Positions 35,431 through 44,583 of a stretch of 64,000 nt of DNA are shown one piece after another. The stretch's first letter is position 1. Each line of letters opens with the position of its first letter. Below the pieces are notes generated by a model, which did not search any database, was not told where the DNA came from, and saw only the letters and a program-made list of their open reading frames with translations. A program made the position numbers and the translations under genes. This DNA is from CAYLPU01 sp964385635. GTDB taxonomy: Bacteria; Chloroflexota; Anaerolineae; B4-G1. Location of the stretch: the NCBI GenBank assembly GCA_964385635.1, contig CAYLPU010000015.1, positions 3,924 to 67,923 on the forward strand, read 5' to 3'.

Positions 35431-35807
35431 TCTATACTTTCTACGCCCTCCTTCACGGGCCCGGCGACTTCTTCTTCCACCGTTTCCTCAGCGGCGGTGG
35501 CAGATACGGCCTGCCATACGGCGATGATGAGGCAGGCGGTGGCGATCAGGTTGAGGGCGCCGCAGCAGCAGCCGAGACCGCCCATCGCCCAAGTCACTCT
35601 TCCGGCGATCATTTGTCGGAAGATGAGTCTATCGAGAAAGGCAGAGCGCATGATCGCTCCCATGTCCTGGATAAACAACAGTCCGAAGGCGACTGTTGCC
35701 AGGATGGCCGGGGTGCCTTTGACCTTGAGCAGCAGGATGATCGCCACGACGAGACCTGCCAGGTGCGCGATTGTGAAAACTGCGAGGTTTACGTAGTTCA
35801 GAGCCAT
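35427..35807 (-). CDS. Small membrane protein upstream of queA
   Basis: A 126-residue protein with three hydrophobic segments (FTIAHLAGLVVAIILLLKV, ILATVAFGLLFIQDMGAIM, GCCCGALNLIATACLIIAVW) and an acidic C-terminus. ATG 35807 follows AAAGGGG. The ORF is open further upstream, but that part lacks a ribosome site. It is coupled to queA by a 4-nt overlap. Function unknown. Confidence 0.7.
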   Translation of the reverse strand: MALNYVNLAVFTIAHLAGLVVAIILLLKVKGTPAILATVAFGLLFIQDMGAIMRSAFLDRLIFRQMIAGRVTWAMGGLGCCCGALNLIATACLIIAVWQAVSATAAEETVEEEVAGPVKEGVESIE

Positions 35808-35924
35808 TTTTTGGATACCCCTTTCCAGTCTCATTGATGAGCGATTTAGCAGACGTGCGATGGTGCTCAGCAGAACCGTTACCCAAATTGACATCTGGGC
35901 TCGCGATGGTACTTCCCGATTACA

Positions 35925-35953
35925 ATTCTACACACAATGTCTGCTTTAAGCAA
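35925..35953 (-). promoter_or_regulatory. Promoter of the membrane protein/queA operon
   Basis: On the minus strand TTGCTT (35953-35948), a 17-nt spacer and TAGAAT (35930-35925). It is divergent from the candidate RNA promoter beginning at 35962. Confidence 0.5.
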
Positions 35954-35961
35954 ATCGCGCA

Positions 35962-36130
35962 TTGACTTCTGCGCCAGGTTGCGCTATACTGAAGATGCAA
36001 CGGGCAAACAGAAATGCCTTGCGGCTGCTCCGGAGCCCGGAAGCGGCCACGGTGGTGGGATCCGCCAAGGCAGCAGACATCGTAGCACAAGGCCCGCCCA
36101 CTATCAGGATGGGGGCGGGCTGTTCGTTTC
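35962..36130 (+). ncRNA. Candidate structured small RNA with promoter and terminator
   Basis: TTGACT (35962-35967), 17 nt and TATACT (35985-35990) form a near-consensus promoter. No credible protein follows. The expected transcript from about 35997 contains a long pairing between GCCTTGCGG and CCGCCAAGGC enclosing GCTCCGGAGC. It ends in a hairpin with 8-bp arms (GCCCGCCC 36092-36099, GGGCGGGC 36113-36120) followed by TGTTCGTTTC. I could not match it to SRP, 6S or another known RNA by eye. It sits directly before the conflict island. Confidence 0.5.
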
Positions 36131-36151
36131 AGACAGAGCCTGTCAATCGAG

Positions 36152-36180
36152 TTGAAATTATCTGCCAAACGGGATATACT
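36152..36180 (+). promoter_or_regulatory. Promoter 1 of the conflict island
   Basis: TTGAAA, a 17-nt spacer and TATACT. The leader from here to the metacaspase ATG is about 160 nt and includes a ribosome site followed by a 3-codon ORF (ATG 36235). Confidence 0.65.
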
Positions 36181-36277
36181 ATGGGTGAGAGATGTGCGGA
36201 CACTGATCATCATTATTGTAGGGAGGTGCACCTTATGCGAGACTGACTGACAACTGATTGGGAAAACTGTTCTGTCT

Positions 36278-36307
36278 TTGACCCCGCCTGGGGTGTAGTG
36301 CTAGAGT
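36278..36307 (+). promoter_or_regulatory. Promoter 2 of the conflict island
   Basis: TTGACC, an 18-nt spacer and TAGAGT, 38 nt before the metacaspase start. Weaker than promoter 1. Confidence 0.4.
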
Positions 36308-36345
36308 ATCTCTCTTGAATACCAACGAGGGAAGGAGGTCTAACC

Positions 36346-37266
36346 ATGTCCAGGAAAGCGTTGCTTGTGGGGATCAACAACTTCACGCGGCCCAAGTGGC
36401 GGCTGCGTGGCTGCATCAACGATACGATTGCGATGCAGGGGCTCCTGACAGCCTACTTCGGGTTCCAGGATGAGGATATCAAGGTCATGCACGATGGCGA
36501 TGCCAGCGCCCAGGGCATCCGCGACGGCCTGGCCTGGCTCCTGAGCGAGTACGGCGGCGGCGACGACGTGCGTGTCTTTCACTTCTCCAGCCACGGGACC
36601 CAGGTTGATGACCAAAGCGGGGACGAGTGGGAGTGCCTCGATGAGGTCATCGTGCCCTACGACCACGACTGGGACAACCCGTTCCGGGATGATGACCTGA
36701 AGGGGATCTTCGACACCATCCCCAAGGAAGTCAATTTCACCTTCATCGCCGATTGCTGCCACAGCGGCTCGATTCAAAAGGCACTCCTCGACAGCGGCAT
36801 TGAGTTCGAACCCCGCTATCTGACCCCGCCGCCGGAGGTCACGGATCGCATCGCAGACTTGCGGGCCAAGCGGGACGTCAAGGCCGATGAGTATATTGCC
36901 CAGCAGTTGCCAGAGATGCTGCAAGGCATCCCACCGGACCAATGGGCGGAGAAGATCAAGGAGTATATCGCGCTTCTTCTGAACCGCTTCCGGGAGAACA
37001 GGTATGATGTCGTTCACAGCGAGCGGCACGTTTTGTTGGCTGCCTGCGAAGATCGCCAGACGGCGGCGGATGCCTATATTGAGGGTGACTACCGGGGCGC
37101 CTTCACCTGGGCATTGAGCCAGGCTATCAAAGACGCCAATGGAAATCTGACGTATGCCGAGCTCATCAAGCGTGCGGGCACCAACCTTCGGAACTATGCG
37201 CAAAAGCCACAACTCGAGTGTCCATCCGAGATGCGCAGGCTGAAGGTTTTCGCACCGCTCACCTAG
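36346..37266 (+). CDS. Metacaspase-like (C14) protease
   Basis: A 306-residue caspase-fold protease. It opens KALLVGINNF, then LRGCINDTIAM, VRVFHFSSHGTQ (catalytic His83), ECLDEVIVPYDHDW and FIADCCHSGS (catalytic Cys likely C138). These are the type-I metacaspase motifs. A helical insert (residues 160-225) separates the p20-like part from the p10-like end (VLLAACEDRQTAADAY, GAFTWAL). No prodomain is present, so regulation must come from partners. AAGGAGG precedes the ATG. It is the first gene of the plus-strand island, and I infer that it is the executioner protease of a signalling cascade. Confidence 0.9.
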   Translation: MSRKALLVGINNFTRPKWRLRGCINDTIAMQGLLTAYFGFQDEDIKVMHDGDASAQGIRDGLAWLLSEYGGGDDVRVFHFSSHGTQVDDQSGDEWECLDEVIVPYDHDWDNPFRDDDLKGIFDTIPKEVNFTFIADCCHSGSIQKALLDSGIEFEPRYLTPPPEVTDRIADLRAKRDVKADEYIAQQLPEMLQGIPPDQWAEKIKEYIALLLNRFRENRYDVVHSERHVLLAACEDRQTAADAYIEGDYRGAFTWALSQAIKDANGNLTYAELIKRAGTNLRNYAQKPQLECPSEMRRLKVFAPLT

Positions 37267-37384
37267 GGGGTAAGCAGCGGGCAGAATCGTCCGCTAAAAC
37301 CTACTCCAGACCTTTAGGTTCTAAGCGGTGGGCGGCGGACGCAGCGACTGCTTGTTGCCTGCACCTGCTATTGGAGGGATGATT

Positions 37385-40318
37385 ATGTCTGATGCCAGCA
37401 GTCTGCGAAAGGACAGGTTTCAATTCGGGAGCACGATGGTCGGGATCATCCAGGGCGACATTATGGCCCCAGGTGTGGACGTGGACGCCGTGGTCAGCAC
37501 GGATGACAATCACTTGACCATGTCCAGTGGCGTAGCCCGTCTTCTGGCCAACGCGGCCGGACCCTACTATATGCGTGCAGCACAGGCTCAATGTCCAGTG
37601 AAGGCGGGGACAGCCGTGGTCACGAGAGCCTACCGGCTGCCGAAGCATGGCCTCAACGTGAAGTACGTTCTTCACGGGACTGTTGTGGACTATGATACCT
37701 ACGATCTGCCGCTTGACCAGGTTGTGTATAAGACGACAGCCAATTGCCTTGCGAGGGCGGAGGAGTTGGGACTGAGTAGCATCCTGTTTCCAGCCTTCGC
37801 CACAGGCGCTTGCGGGTTGGCCATGGAGACGTGCGCACATCAGATGTGCAACGCGATCAAGGTCTATCTGGCGCAAGAGCGTCCCATCAAGGCGGTCTAT
37901 GTGGTCCTCTATCTACCTCAAGGTGCTGGGCGCGGAGACCATGCTCCTGCTGGGCACTCGCGGTATGTCGCCCGCAATCAGCGCTTCATCAGAGGGGCCA
38001 ACCTGGTGCTGGGCGTTCCCTACAACCCGGCGTTGAACATACGCCAGAGCCGGGACTTCTACGGGCGTAACGGGGTGATACAGCGGCTTGAGGCGATCAT
38101 CACCGGTGCGCAAGCCGGCAAGCGACATGCAGTGATCCTGGGCGGGTCGCGGATCGGCAAATCGGCACTGCTGGATCATCTCCATAACCAGGCGAAACAG
38201 CCTGGTAGTCCGTTGAGCGAGGGGCGGTGTGTGTTCCAGGTGACCTTTGGCCGTGTTCACAAGAATACGCCAGCGTCATTTATCTACCGTAAGCTCTTGC
38301 TCGGGCTGCGCGAGAGCGAAGATGATGCCCAGGTTCTCAGGAAAATCAGACGCGCCTACGCCGACACGAGCATGGACCGCCACCGGTTTCTGAAGTTCCT
38401 GAAGGATCACTCAGACCACTACCCTGAGGTGGTATTCCTGGTTGATCACCTGCCCAGGTTGTTGAAGATGGGTGCCGAAGATTTCTGGTGCGATCTCGAC
38501 AGGTTGGAAGGGCGTGTGCGGTTCATCTTCACAGCGACGGATGGTGACCAATATCAAGCACTGCGGGATCGGCTTGGCGACGGTTTCAAGTCCGAGCTCG
38601 AGGAGATAGGGCTGAAATGTGTTGGGGAGCCAGAGCGTCGGGCCTGGGTCGACGCGCTCTACCAGCGCTATCTCGACCGCACCGCCACCAATCTCGAGCA
38701 CGATTTCATCGAGGAAGAGGCCGGGCGACACCCCTATCTGATCAGCCTGGTTTGTCACGCCCTCGTGGAAGCGCTAAGACGGGATGCGCTCATCAATCCA
38801 ACGCATCCTGCGGAATACAACCAGGGCACGCTGGCCCCTTTTTTTCAGGCCGCTCGTAACGCCATCGCTGGACCTCGCCGAGCCTTCTTTGATCTGCTCA
38901 TGGGACCGTCGCTTGGTGCGGAAGACCGGGGCGAGTTGCAAAATCTGGCCCAAGCCGTTGTCATCGAAGAGGAAAGACGGTTGCTGTCATCCGATCTTCG
39001 GAGAGGCGACCGCGACGCCATTGCGCGTCTGCAAGAGCTGCAAAGAGAGGAAGACCCCCGTCTGCTTCTGCACGATGAGAGGCTACGCCGGCTTGGGGCC
39101 CGGGGTTATCTCGTCGATACTGACAGCCCGGCCAGGGCACAGTTTATGGCGGAGTCCTTCAAGACCTGGGTGGCAGAGTACTTTGGGGTCGGTCGTTCCA
39201 GGGATGGGGACGACCAACCCAGGGATGTGGTGATCAGCCTGCTTAACCCAGAGCCACAGGTGATCAGCACCTTGTTCCGCGGCCGTGGTGCTAGAATCGT
39301 CATGGCCCAGAAGCGGCTTCTGGCGGAGGTCAAGGCTGAGTTTGTGGATGGCTTCGGCGACTACATCAGCCACCGGCTGCACCCGACCCGGTATCCTGCC
39401 TCGGACAAGTTCGAGGATTTAGAGCAGGTGGGGAACTATGTCTTGACCCAGTTTGCGACCGGTATGATCAAGAGTTATCTCCAGAATCCGCCTCAGGGTT
39501 CCACCATCTTGTTGGTGGTTCAGGATGTATTGAAGGATATTCCATGGGAGCTCATGCTGGAGACGGCCTACACGGGCGAGATTCCATTCCTGGTCGGACG
39601 CAGCATTGTCAGTCCGCAGCAGCCGAGCAACATCAACCCGCCTGTGCGTGGGGATGGCAAAATCAAGGCGCTGCTGATCGGCGACCCGACCGACGATCTG
39701 GATGAAGCCCGCACTGAAGTGCAGCGTTTGGCCGACCTCCTGCGGAATGACGGGCGCTTCACGGTGGATGACGAAGACATTCTAGTCGGCTCTGAGCGGT
39801 GCCAGCGGATACCGTTGCTCAATGCCCTGGGAAGCGGCGAGTATGGATTGGTTCACTATTCCGGTCACAGCCGGTTCGATGGGTACCAAAGTGCCTGGCA
39901 ACTCAAGGACGGCAAGAACATCACCACGGACATGTTGACGAACAGTTTGCAGATGGCGCCGCCGGCGCTTGTGTTCAGTTCGTCGTGCGAGAGCGCGGTT
40001 GGTGAAGAGCCAGGACGCATCAAATACGAAGATCAGACCTTTGACCTGCCCAGTGCTTTCCTACAGGCAGGCGTCGAAGCCTACGTCGGAACCTTATGGG
40101 CAGTCGAGTCCTCGGCGGCTCGCTGGTTCGTCGAAGAATTCTACAGCGTGTTTCTGAGCGGGGAACCTGATCTGTGTCTAGGGGAGTGTCTCCGGCGCGC
40201 GAAGTGGGCCTGTAAGCAGCGGGGGGATGACATCAACTGGGTGTCCTTTATTCTGTACGGTGACCCGCACACCGGGCCAGATGATCTGTTTCCCGCGCTG
40301 GGCGAGCAAGATGGCTGA
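37385..40318 (+). CDS. Macro domain - P-loop NTPase - CHAT protease fusion
   Basis: A 977-residue protein. Residues 1-180 are a Macro-like domain: GIIQGDI (22-26 region), SSGVARLLANAAGP and LFPAFATGACGLAMETCA. The usual VNAAN is altered to STDDN, so ADP-ribose binding needs checking. Residues 225-560 are an AAA/STAND-type ATPase with Walker A GGSRIGKS (253-260) and VVFLVDHLP as Walker B. The C-terminal 270 residues are a CHAT protease with LVHYSGHSRF (His828) and VFSSSCES (Cys868). ATG 37385 has GGAGGG upstream. It follows the metacaspase by 118 nt. A caspase-clan protease gated by an NTPase switch and a putative ADP-ribose reader is an unusual architecture. Confidence 0.85.
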   Translation: MSDASSLRKDRFQFGSTMVGIIQGDIMAPGVDVDAVVSTDDNHLTMSSGVARLLANAAGPYYMRAAQAQCPVKAGTAVVTRAYRLPKHGLNVKYVLHGTVVDYDTYDLPLDQVVYKTTANCLARAEELGLSSILFPAFATGACGLAMETCAHQMCNAIKVYLAQERPIKAVYVVLYLPQGAGRGDHAPAGHSRYVARNQRFIRGANLVLGVPYNPALNIRQSRDFYGRNGVIQRLEAIITGAQAGKRHAVILGGSRIGKSALLDHLHNQAKQPGSPLSEGRCVFQVTFGRVHKNTPASFIYRKLLLGLRESEDDAQVLRKIRRAYADTSMDRHRFLKFLKDHSDHYPEVVFLVDHLPRLLKMGAEDFWCDLDRLEGRVRFIFTATDGDQYQALRDRLGDGFKSELEEIGLKCVGEPERRAWVDALYQRYLDRTATNLEHDFIEEEAGRHPYLISLVCHALVEALRRDALINPTHPAEYNQGTLAPFFQAARNAIAGPRRAFFDLLMGPSLGAEDRGELQNLAQAVVIEEERRLLSSDLRRGDRDAIARLQELQREEDPRLLLHDERLRRLGARGYLVDTDSPARAQFMAESFKTWVAEYFGVGRSRDGDDQPRDVVISLLNPEPQVISTLFRGRGARIVMAQKRLLAEVKAEFVDGFGDYISHRLHPTRYPASDKFEDLEQVGNYVLTQFATGMIKSYLQNPPQGSTILLVVQDVLKDIPWELMLETAYTGEIPFLVGRSIVSPQQPSNINPPVRGDGKIKALLIGDPTDDLDEARTEVQRLADLLRNDGRFTVDDEDILVGSERCQRIPLLNALGSGEYGLVHYSGHSRFDGYQSAWQLKDGKNITTDMLTNSLQMAPPALVFSSSCESAVGEEPGRIKYEDQTFDLPSAFLQAGVEAYVGTLWAVESSAARWFVEEFYSVFLSGEPDLCLGECLRRAKWACKQRGDDINWVSFILYGDPHTGPDDLFPALGEQDG

Positions 40319-40372
40319 GCGTGGCAAACTCGCTCGCCTCTTGTACGTTGGGTAAGGAAGTAGGAGGGGGCT

Positions 40373-43300
40373 ATGGTTGACCCAGGAGATGACAAGGGAT
40401 ACGAAAGCCGCTTCTATGGCTCCGTCTCCGGTCCAGTGCATACTGGCAGCGGTGACATCTACTACCGCGTCACGCTGGGTGGTGGCGAGGAGGTGGAATT
40501 CAACGCGACTCAGCTCGAGGTCACCTATTTCGACCTGATCCTCAACAAATCTTCCCACCTGGCCAATATCTCGACCCCGCTGGGCAGCCTGCCTATGGAG
40601 CGACTCTATGTGATGCCATACGTGGCTCCGGCTTCGTGGGTGATGGGAGACCGGGGCGGCTCCAGGGGCCAGGCGGCGCCGGACGTGCCGGTCGGTGGTG
40701 CAGAACCCGCCATGGAGGCTGTGCGCCGTTTGAAGCGAATGGTGATGTTCGGTGCTCCAGGCATCGGCAAGACGACGTTCTTGAAGTTTGTCACCCGCCA
40801 GATGGCTGCTGGCAAGGTGGAGAATAGCTTCCCTGTATTCCTTTCGCTATACACCTATGCGACGGAGAGCGATGGGCGAGACTTACTGACCTTTGCTCTT
40901 GAAAATCGCTTCAGCATGTTGTACCAGGGCAAGGAACTTGAGGCGCTGGGCCGCCTATTGCGTCTCTGGCACCGCGAGGGCAAGTTGGTCTTCCTGCTGG
41001 ATGGCCTGGATGAAGTGCCTGCCGCCAGGCGTGGACGCTTGCTGCGCCAAATCCAGTCGTTGCCCCGTTTCGTGTTGACGTCGCGGCCGGCAGGGCGGGT
41101 GGATGCCAACCAGGAACCGGATGGCACGCTGGACTTGCTGCCGCTCGACGACGGGGGTGTGGCGCGTTTTGTGCGCAAATGGGAGGAATGGCAGACAGAT
41201 CGGTCGTCGAGCGATCAGTTCTCAGCCGCTGAACTGTTCGACTACATTCAAGGAGAGTCCAGACTGGTCGAGTTGGCTCGGGTGCCTCAATTGCTGAGTC
41301 TCATCTGTTCGCTCTGGGGCAAGGGCAGGACATATCGCTACCGCACGAAGGCGGATCTGTTGGCCGGAGCGGTGGACAAACTGATCGGTAAGGCGATGGG
41401 GCAGTCCAGGTTGCCGTCGGGGGAGTGGGAGCTTCTCCACCGGGACTTGCGACGTTGCTTGGCACGATTGGCATTCGACATGCTGCGTGATGAACATGGG
41501 GCGAGGCTCACGCTCCCGACAAGCGAGGCACTCGACTTCTTTGAGGCGCTGAGTAACCGTGAGGTGGCTGGTCACCTCATGAGATTGGCCCGGCGAAGCG
41601 GGCTGCTCGTCCCTACGACGGGGCGCGCTGACGAGTTGACGTTTTGGCATCTCGTCTTCCAGGAATACCTGGCCGCCGAAGCACTGATCCAACAGGAAGA
41701 TTTCGGAGGGGTGATCGACGCCGTCAAGCACCGTTCGGAGTTCGAGGAGTGTTTGCGGATGGCAAGCGCCTTGTTGAGCCACAGCCAGTTTAGCAAGCTC
41801 TGGCCCAGGCTTCCGATCCTGGTGGAGAGGCTGCTCGCGGAGCGTGACACTGATATCTTCCGCTTGAATTGGCGCTTGGCCGCCTTGTGCCTGGCGGAAG
41901 TGGACGATCCCCGGCGACGCCTGGGACCGGTGGTGAACCGATTGGAGGCCGGGCTGCTGGAGTGTGCGTCGGAGTGGTGGGCTCGGGACCGGTTTGCCGA
42001 AGCGATGGGGCGGTTGAGGACAGACGGCATGCGTGCTCGGCTGGTAGAGGCGTTGCAACACGAGGACAATTACGTTCGCTGGGCGGCATCAGAGGCACTT
42101 GGTCACATGGCCGATCCCAGGACTGTGGACGCCTTGCTGGCTCGATTGGATGTGGAGGACTGGCATGCTGTCCGAGATTCGCTGATAAAGGCGCTGGGAC
42201 AGATCGGGGATCGTAGGGCTGTTCCAGTCCTGCTCCGCCTCATCGACGGGCTGACGCTGTACGCATTTTTTCAGGTACAGGCAGTAGGAGAGGCTTTAGG
42301 ACGCATTGGGGATGTCGAGGCGCTTGAGTCCCTTTTGTCTCGACTGGAGACTGAGGATGAGGGGAACTACTGGCTGGTCGCGGAGGTGATCCTGAGTGCT
42401 ATGCCGCACCTACCGGATGAGGCCGCGGCGGTGCTACAGAGGATGCTGGCTGAGCGTGGCCTCACTGTACAGTTTACGCCGGCAGATCGTTTCGCAGCGC
42501 CGGGGCCTACGCTCGAAGAGCTGAGGCAGGTCCTGGCCTCGGAGGATGCAGAAGCCCGCCAGAAGGCTGTCGTGGCACTGGGTCAGATGGGTGGCGAGTG
42601 GGCGTTCTGGAATCTTCTGGACGCGCTACTGGACGAGGATGACGATGTGTGGCAAGCGGCTGGAGAGGCTCTGCGCGAGATGACGGATGAAGCGGCGGCG
42701 TTGGTACACGCAGTCGGAACGTTGGCTCACTACTTGATTCAGGAGGAGGATCTAGAGGGAAGAAACATAGCCGCGGCTACGTTGATGCGGCTATGGATGT
42801 TGCGCTCGGAGCGAGACGAAATCGTTCGGAGGCGGGAGACCATCATCGGGATGATCCGGGAGATGTCTGCGGAGGGGACGCTCGTCGCTCTCTTAGAGAA
42901 CGAGGATGAGATCGTGCGAGGCGCGGCCGCCTGGCTGCTGGGACTACTGGGTGGCGCGGCACATCTCGGAGGGCTCGTCAGGCTGCTGGACGACGAAGCA
43001 TCGGAATTGCCCCGCTGGCCAGCCGCCTGGGCGTTGGGCTACCTGGAAAAGGACGGCAGCCGTGCGGCGCCGGCGCTGGTTGAACGCGCCCGCCAGGATG
43101 AAGTGCCGGAGGTTGTCGAGGCTGCCATCAAATCGCTCGGCATGTTAAAAGCGCCCGGAGCCGTACCGCTGTTGGTGGAGGCACTGCACTACGCTGATGC
43201 CGTTTTGCGACGAACTGCGGCCGAAAGCCTGGGGCAGATCGGGAAGCCTGATGCGGTGGGGCCATTGGTGGCGGCGCTGGATGATGATACTGCCGGTGTG

Positions 43301-44497
43301 CGATTGGCGGTCATCCGGGCCTTGGGGACGATTGGAAACGCTGGGGCAACCTCGCCTTTGATGGACCAGTTGAAGAAGGAAGAGGCGGAAATCCGTGCAG
43401 CCGCCGCATCGGCGCTGGGCCAAATCGGCAGCACGGAGGCCGTCTCTGCGCTCGTTGAGATGTTGCGATTGGATGACGAGTCTCAGGTGCGTATCGCGGC
43501 CGCGGGGGCCTTGGGCCGGGTGGGGAAGGGGAATGCCGGGGCAGAAGGGATGCTGATCGAAAGCCTGGCGAGCCCTGGTCCCGATCTCCGGCGGGCTGCG
43601 GCCGAAAGCCTGGGGGAGATTGGGAGCCGGGCTGCTGTACCACAACTCGTCCACATGCTGGAGAATGACTCCGACGATTCCTGCCGGCGAGAGGCTGGCA
43701 CGGCCTTTGCAAAGGTGGCCAATCTGGCCGCGATCCTGGCGCTCGTTGATCGCCTGGGGGATGGACATAACCTGGATCGTCTGGACCCCATCTGTGTAGT
43801 GCTGCTGGACAGGGAGAGACGAGGCTGGCGGCGGGAAATCCTCAAGCGGTTGGACGGCAAGGAAGTATACGTCCGCATCGGGCGCCACCGGGATATGATT
43901 GAACTCAGAGGCGGGTGGGGCATGGTTAGACGCGGCATCGGCACACCGGGCGATCAAATCGAGGACCCGGACGTTGATCCGGTCGAGCATTTCATTGATG
44001 ATCTGCTGACGGCCCCTTACCCAAATTCCCGCTGGGAGGCGGCGGATGCCTTGGAAGAGCTCAAAAGCGAGCGGGCGGTAGGGCCACTGATAGCCTCCTT
44101 GCTGGATTCGGACCCCTGGGTGTTCCTACGGGCTGCTGAAGCCTTGGACGGCCTGTATAGTGAGGAGGGGCTGACAGATCTGGTCGAGGCCCAGTGCGCG
44201 CAAGGGTTGGAGGTTCTACGAGAGCAAGGCCTGCTGCCGGATCTTATTGAGCGGCTGTTAGGCGAGGATGAGATCGCTTCAATGGTGGATGAGACGGCGG
44301 GATGGGTGTTGGGGCGCGTGCAGGTGCTCTGTGATCTGATCGCTGCTTACGCCCAGGGTTACTCGGGGGCCCGATCTCCCCTGTGGACTATTAGCGACAG
44401 GCATAACTTGCGCGTGATGCCAGATGGCAGTGTGATCTTGCCCACCGGTCAGAGGGTGGTGTGTGAAGATGCCGTGTCGCGACTGACGCAGTGGTAA
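40373..44497 (+). CDS. NACHT NTPase with long HEAT-repeat sensor
   Basis: A 1374-residue protein. Residues 14-30 hold the tag GSVSGPVHTGSGDI. The NACHT domain follows with Walker A GAPGIGKT (127-134), Walker B LVFLLDGLDE (205-214), a VLTSRPAGR sensor and the winged helix ending TFWHLVFQEYLAAEAL. From about 560 to 1270 there are many HEAT/PBS-lyase-like repeats (for example RAAAASALGQIGSTEAV, RRAAAESLGEIGSRAAV). No enzymatic effector is fused, so it should act through separately encoded partners. AGGAGGGGGCT precedes the ATG. NACHT proteins are established bacterial immune sensors; the trigger here is unknown. Confidence 0.9.
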   Translation: MVDPGDDKGYESRFYGSVSGPVHTGSGDIYYRVTLGGGEEVEFNATQLEVTYFDLILNKSSHLANISTPLGSLPMERLYVMPYVAPASWVMGDRGGSRGQAAPDVPVGGAEPAMEAVRRLKRMVMFGAPGIGKTTFLKFVTRQMAAGKVENSFPVFLSLYTYATESDGRDLLTFALENRFSMLYQGKELEALGRLLRLWHREGKLVFLLDGLDEVPAARRGRLLRQIQSLPRFVLTSRPAGRVDANQEPDGTLDLLPLDDGGVARFVRKWEEWQTDRSSSDQFSAAELFDYIQGESRLVELARVPQLLSLICSLWGKGRTYRYRTKADLLAGAVDKLIGKAMGQSRLPSGEWELLHRDLRRCLARLAFDMLRDEHGARLTLPTSEALDFFEALSNREVAGHLMRLARRSGLLVPTTGRADELTFWHLVFQEYLAAEALIQQEDFGGVIDAVKHRSEFEECLRMASALLSHSQFSKLWPRLPILVERLLAERDTDIFRLNWRLAALCLAEVDDPRRRLGPVVNRLEAGLLECASEWWARDRFAEAMGRLRTDGMRARLVEALQHEDNYVRWAASEALGHMADPRTVDALLARLDVEDWHAVRDSLIKALGQIGDRRAVPVLLRLIDGLTLYAFFQVQAVGEALGRIGDVEALESLLSRLETEDEGNYWLVAEVILSAMPHLPDEAAAVLQRMLAERGLTVQFTPADRFAAPGPTLEELRQVLASEDAEARQKAVVALGQMGGEWAFWNLLDALLDEDDDVWQAAGEALREMTDEAAALVHAVGTLAHYLIQEEDLEGRNIAAATLMRLWMLRSERDEIVRRRETIIGMIREMSAEGTLVALLENEDEIVRGAAAWLLGLLGGAAHLGGLVRLLDDEASELPRWPAAWALGYLEKDGSRAAPALVERARQDEVPEVVEAAIKSLGMLKAPGAVPLLVEALHYADAVLRRTAAESLGQIGKPDAVGPLVAALDDDTAGVRLAVIRALGTIGNAGATSPLMDQLKKEEAEIRAAAASALGQIGSTEAVSALVEMLRLDDESQVRIAAAGALGRVGKGNAGAEGMLIESLASPGPDLRRAAAESLGEIGSRAAVPQLVHMLENDSDDSCRREAGTAFAKVANLAAILALVDRLGDGHNLDRLDPICVVLLDRERRGWRREILKRLDGKEVYVRIGRHRDMIELRGGWGMVRRGIGTPGDQIEDPDVDPVEHFIDDLLTAPYPNSRWEAADALEELKSERAVGPLIASLLDSDPWVFLRAAEALDGLYSEEGLTDLVEAQCAQGLEVLREQGLLPDLIERLLGEDEIASMVDETAGWVLGRVQVLCDLIAAYAQGYSGARSPLWTISDRHNLRVMPDGSVILPTGQRVVCEDAVSRLTQW

Positions 44498-44507
44498 CAG
44501 CACGCCA

Positions 44508-44562
44508 GTAGGGCAATTTGCCAAATTGCCCCCGGGACAAGTTGTCAACTTGTCCTACGACC
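44508..44562. repeat. Double-palindrome intergenic repeat (copy B)
   Basis: GTAGGGCAATTTGCCAAATT followed by GGGACAAGTTGTCAACTTGT; the same family as 14828-14880. It sits between the NACHT and DUF4062 genes, where it would form two hairpins in the operon mRNA and could lower downstream expression. Confidence 0.75.
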
Positions 44563-44583
44563 CACTTGGAAGGAGGAGTGAGT

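Noticed and set aside
35997..36130. Candidate RNA as the SRP RNA
   Set aside because: A CCGGAAG stretch is present, but the expected GGTCAGG ... AGCAG helix-8 context is missing; left as an unassigned RNA.
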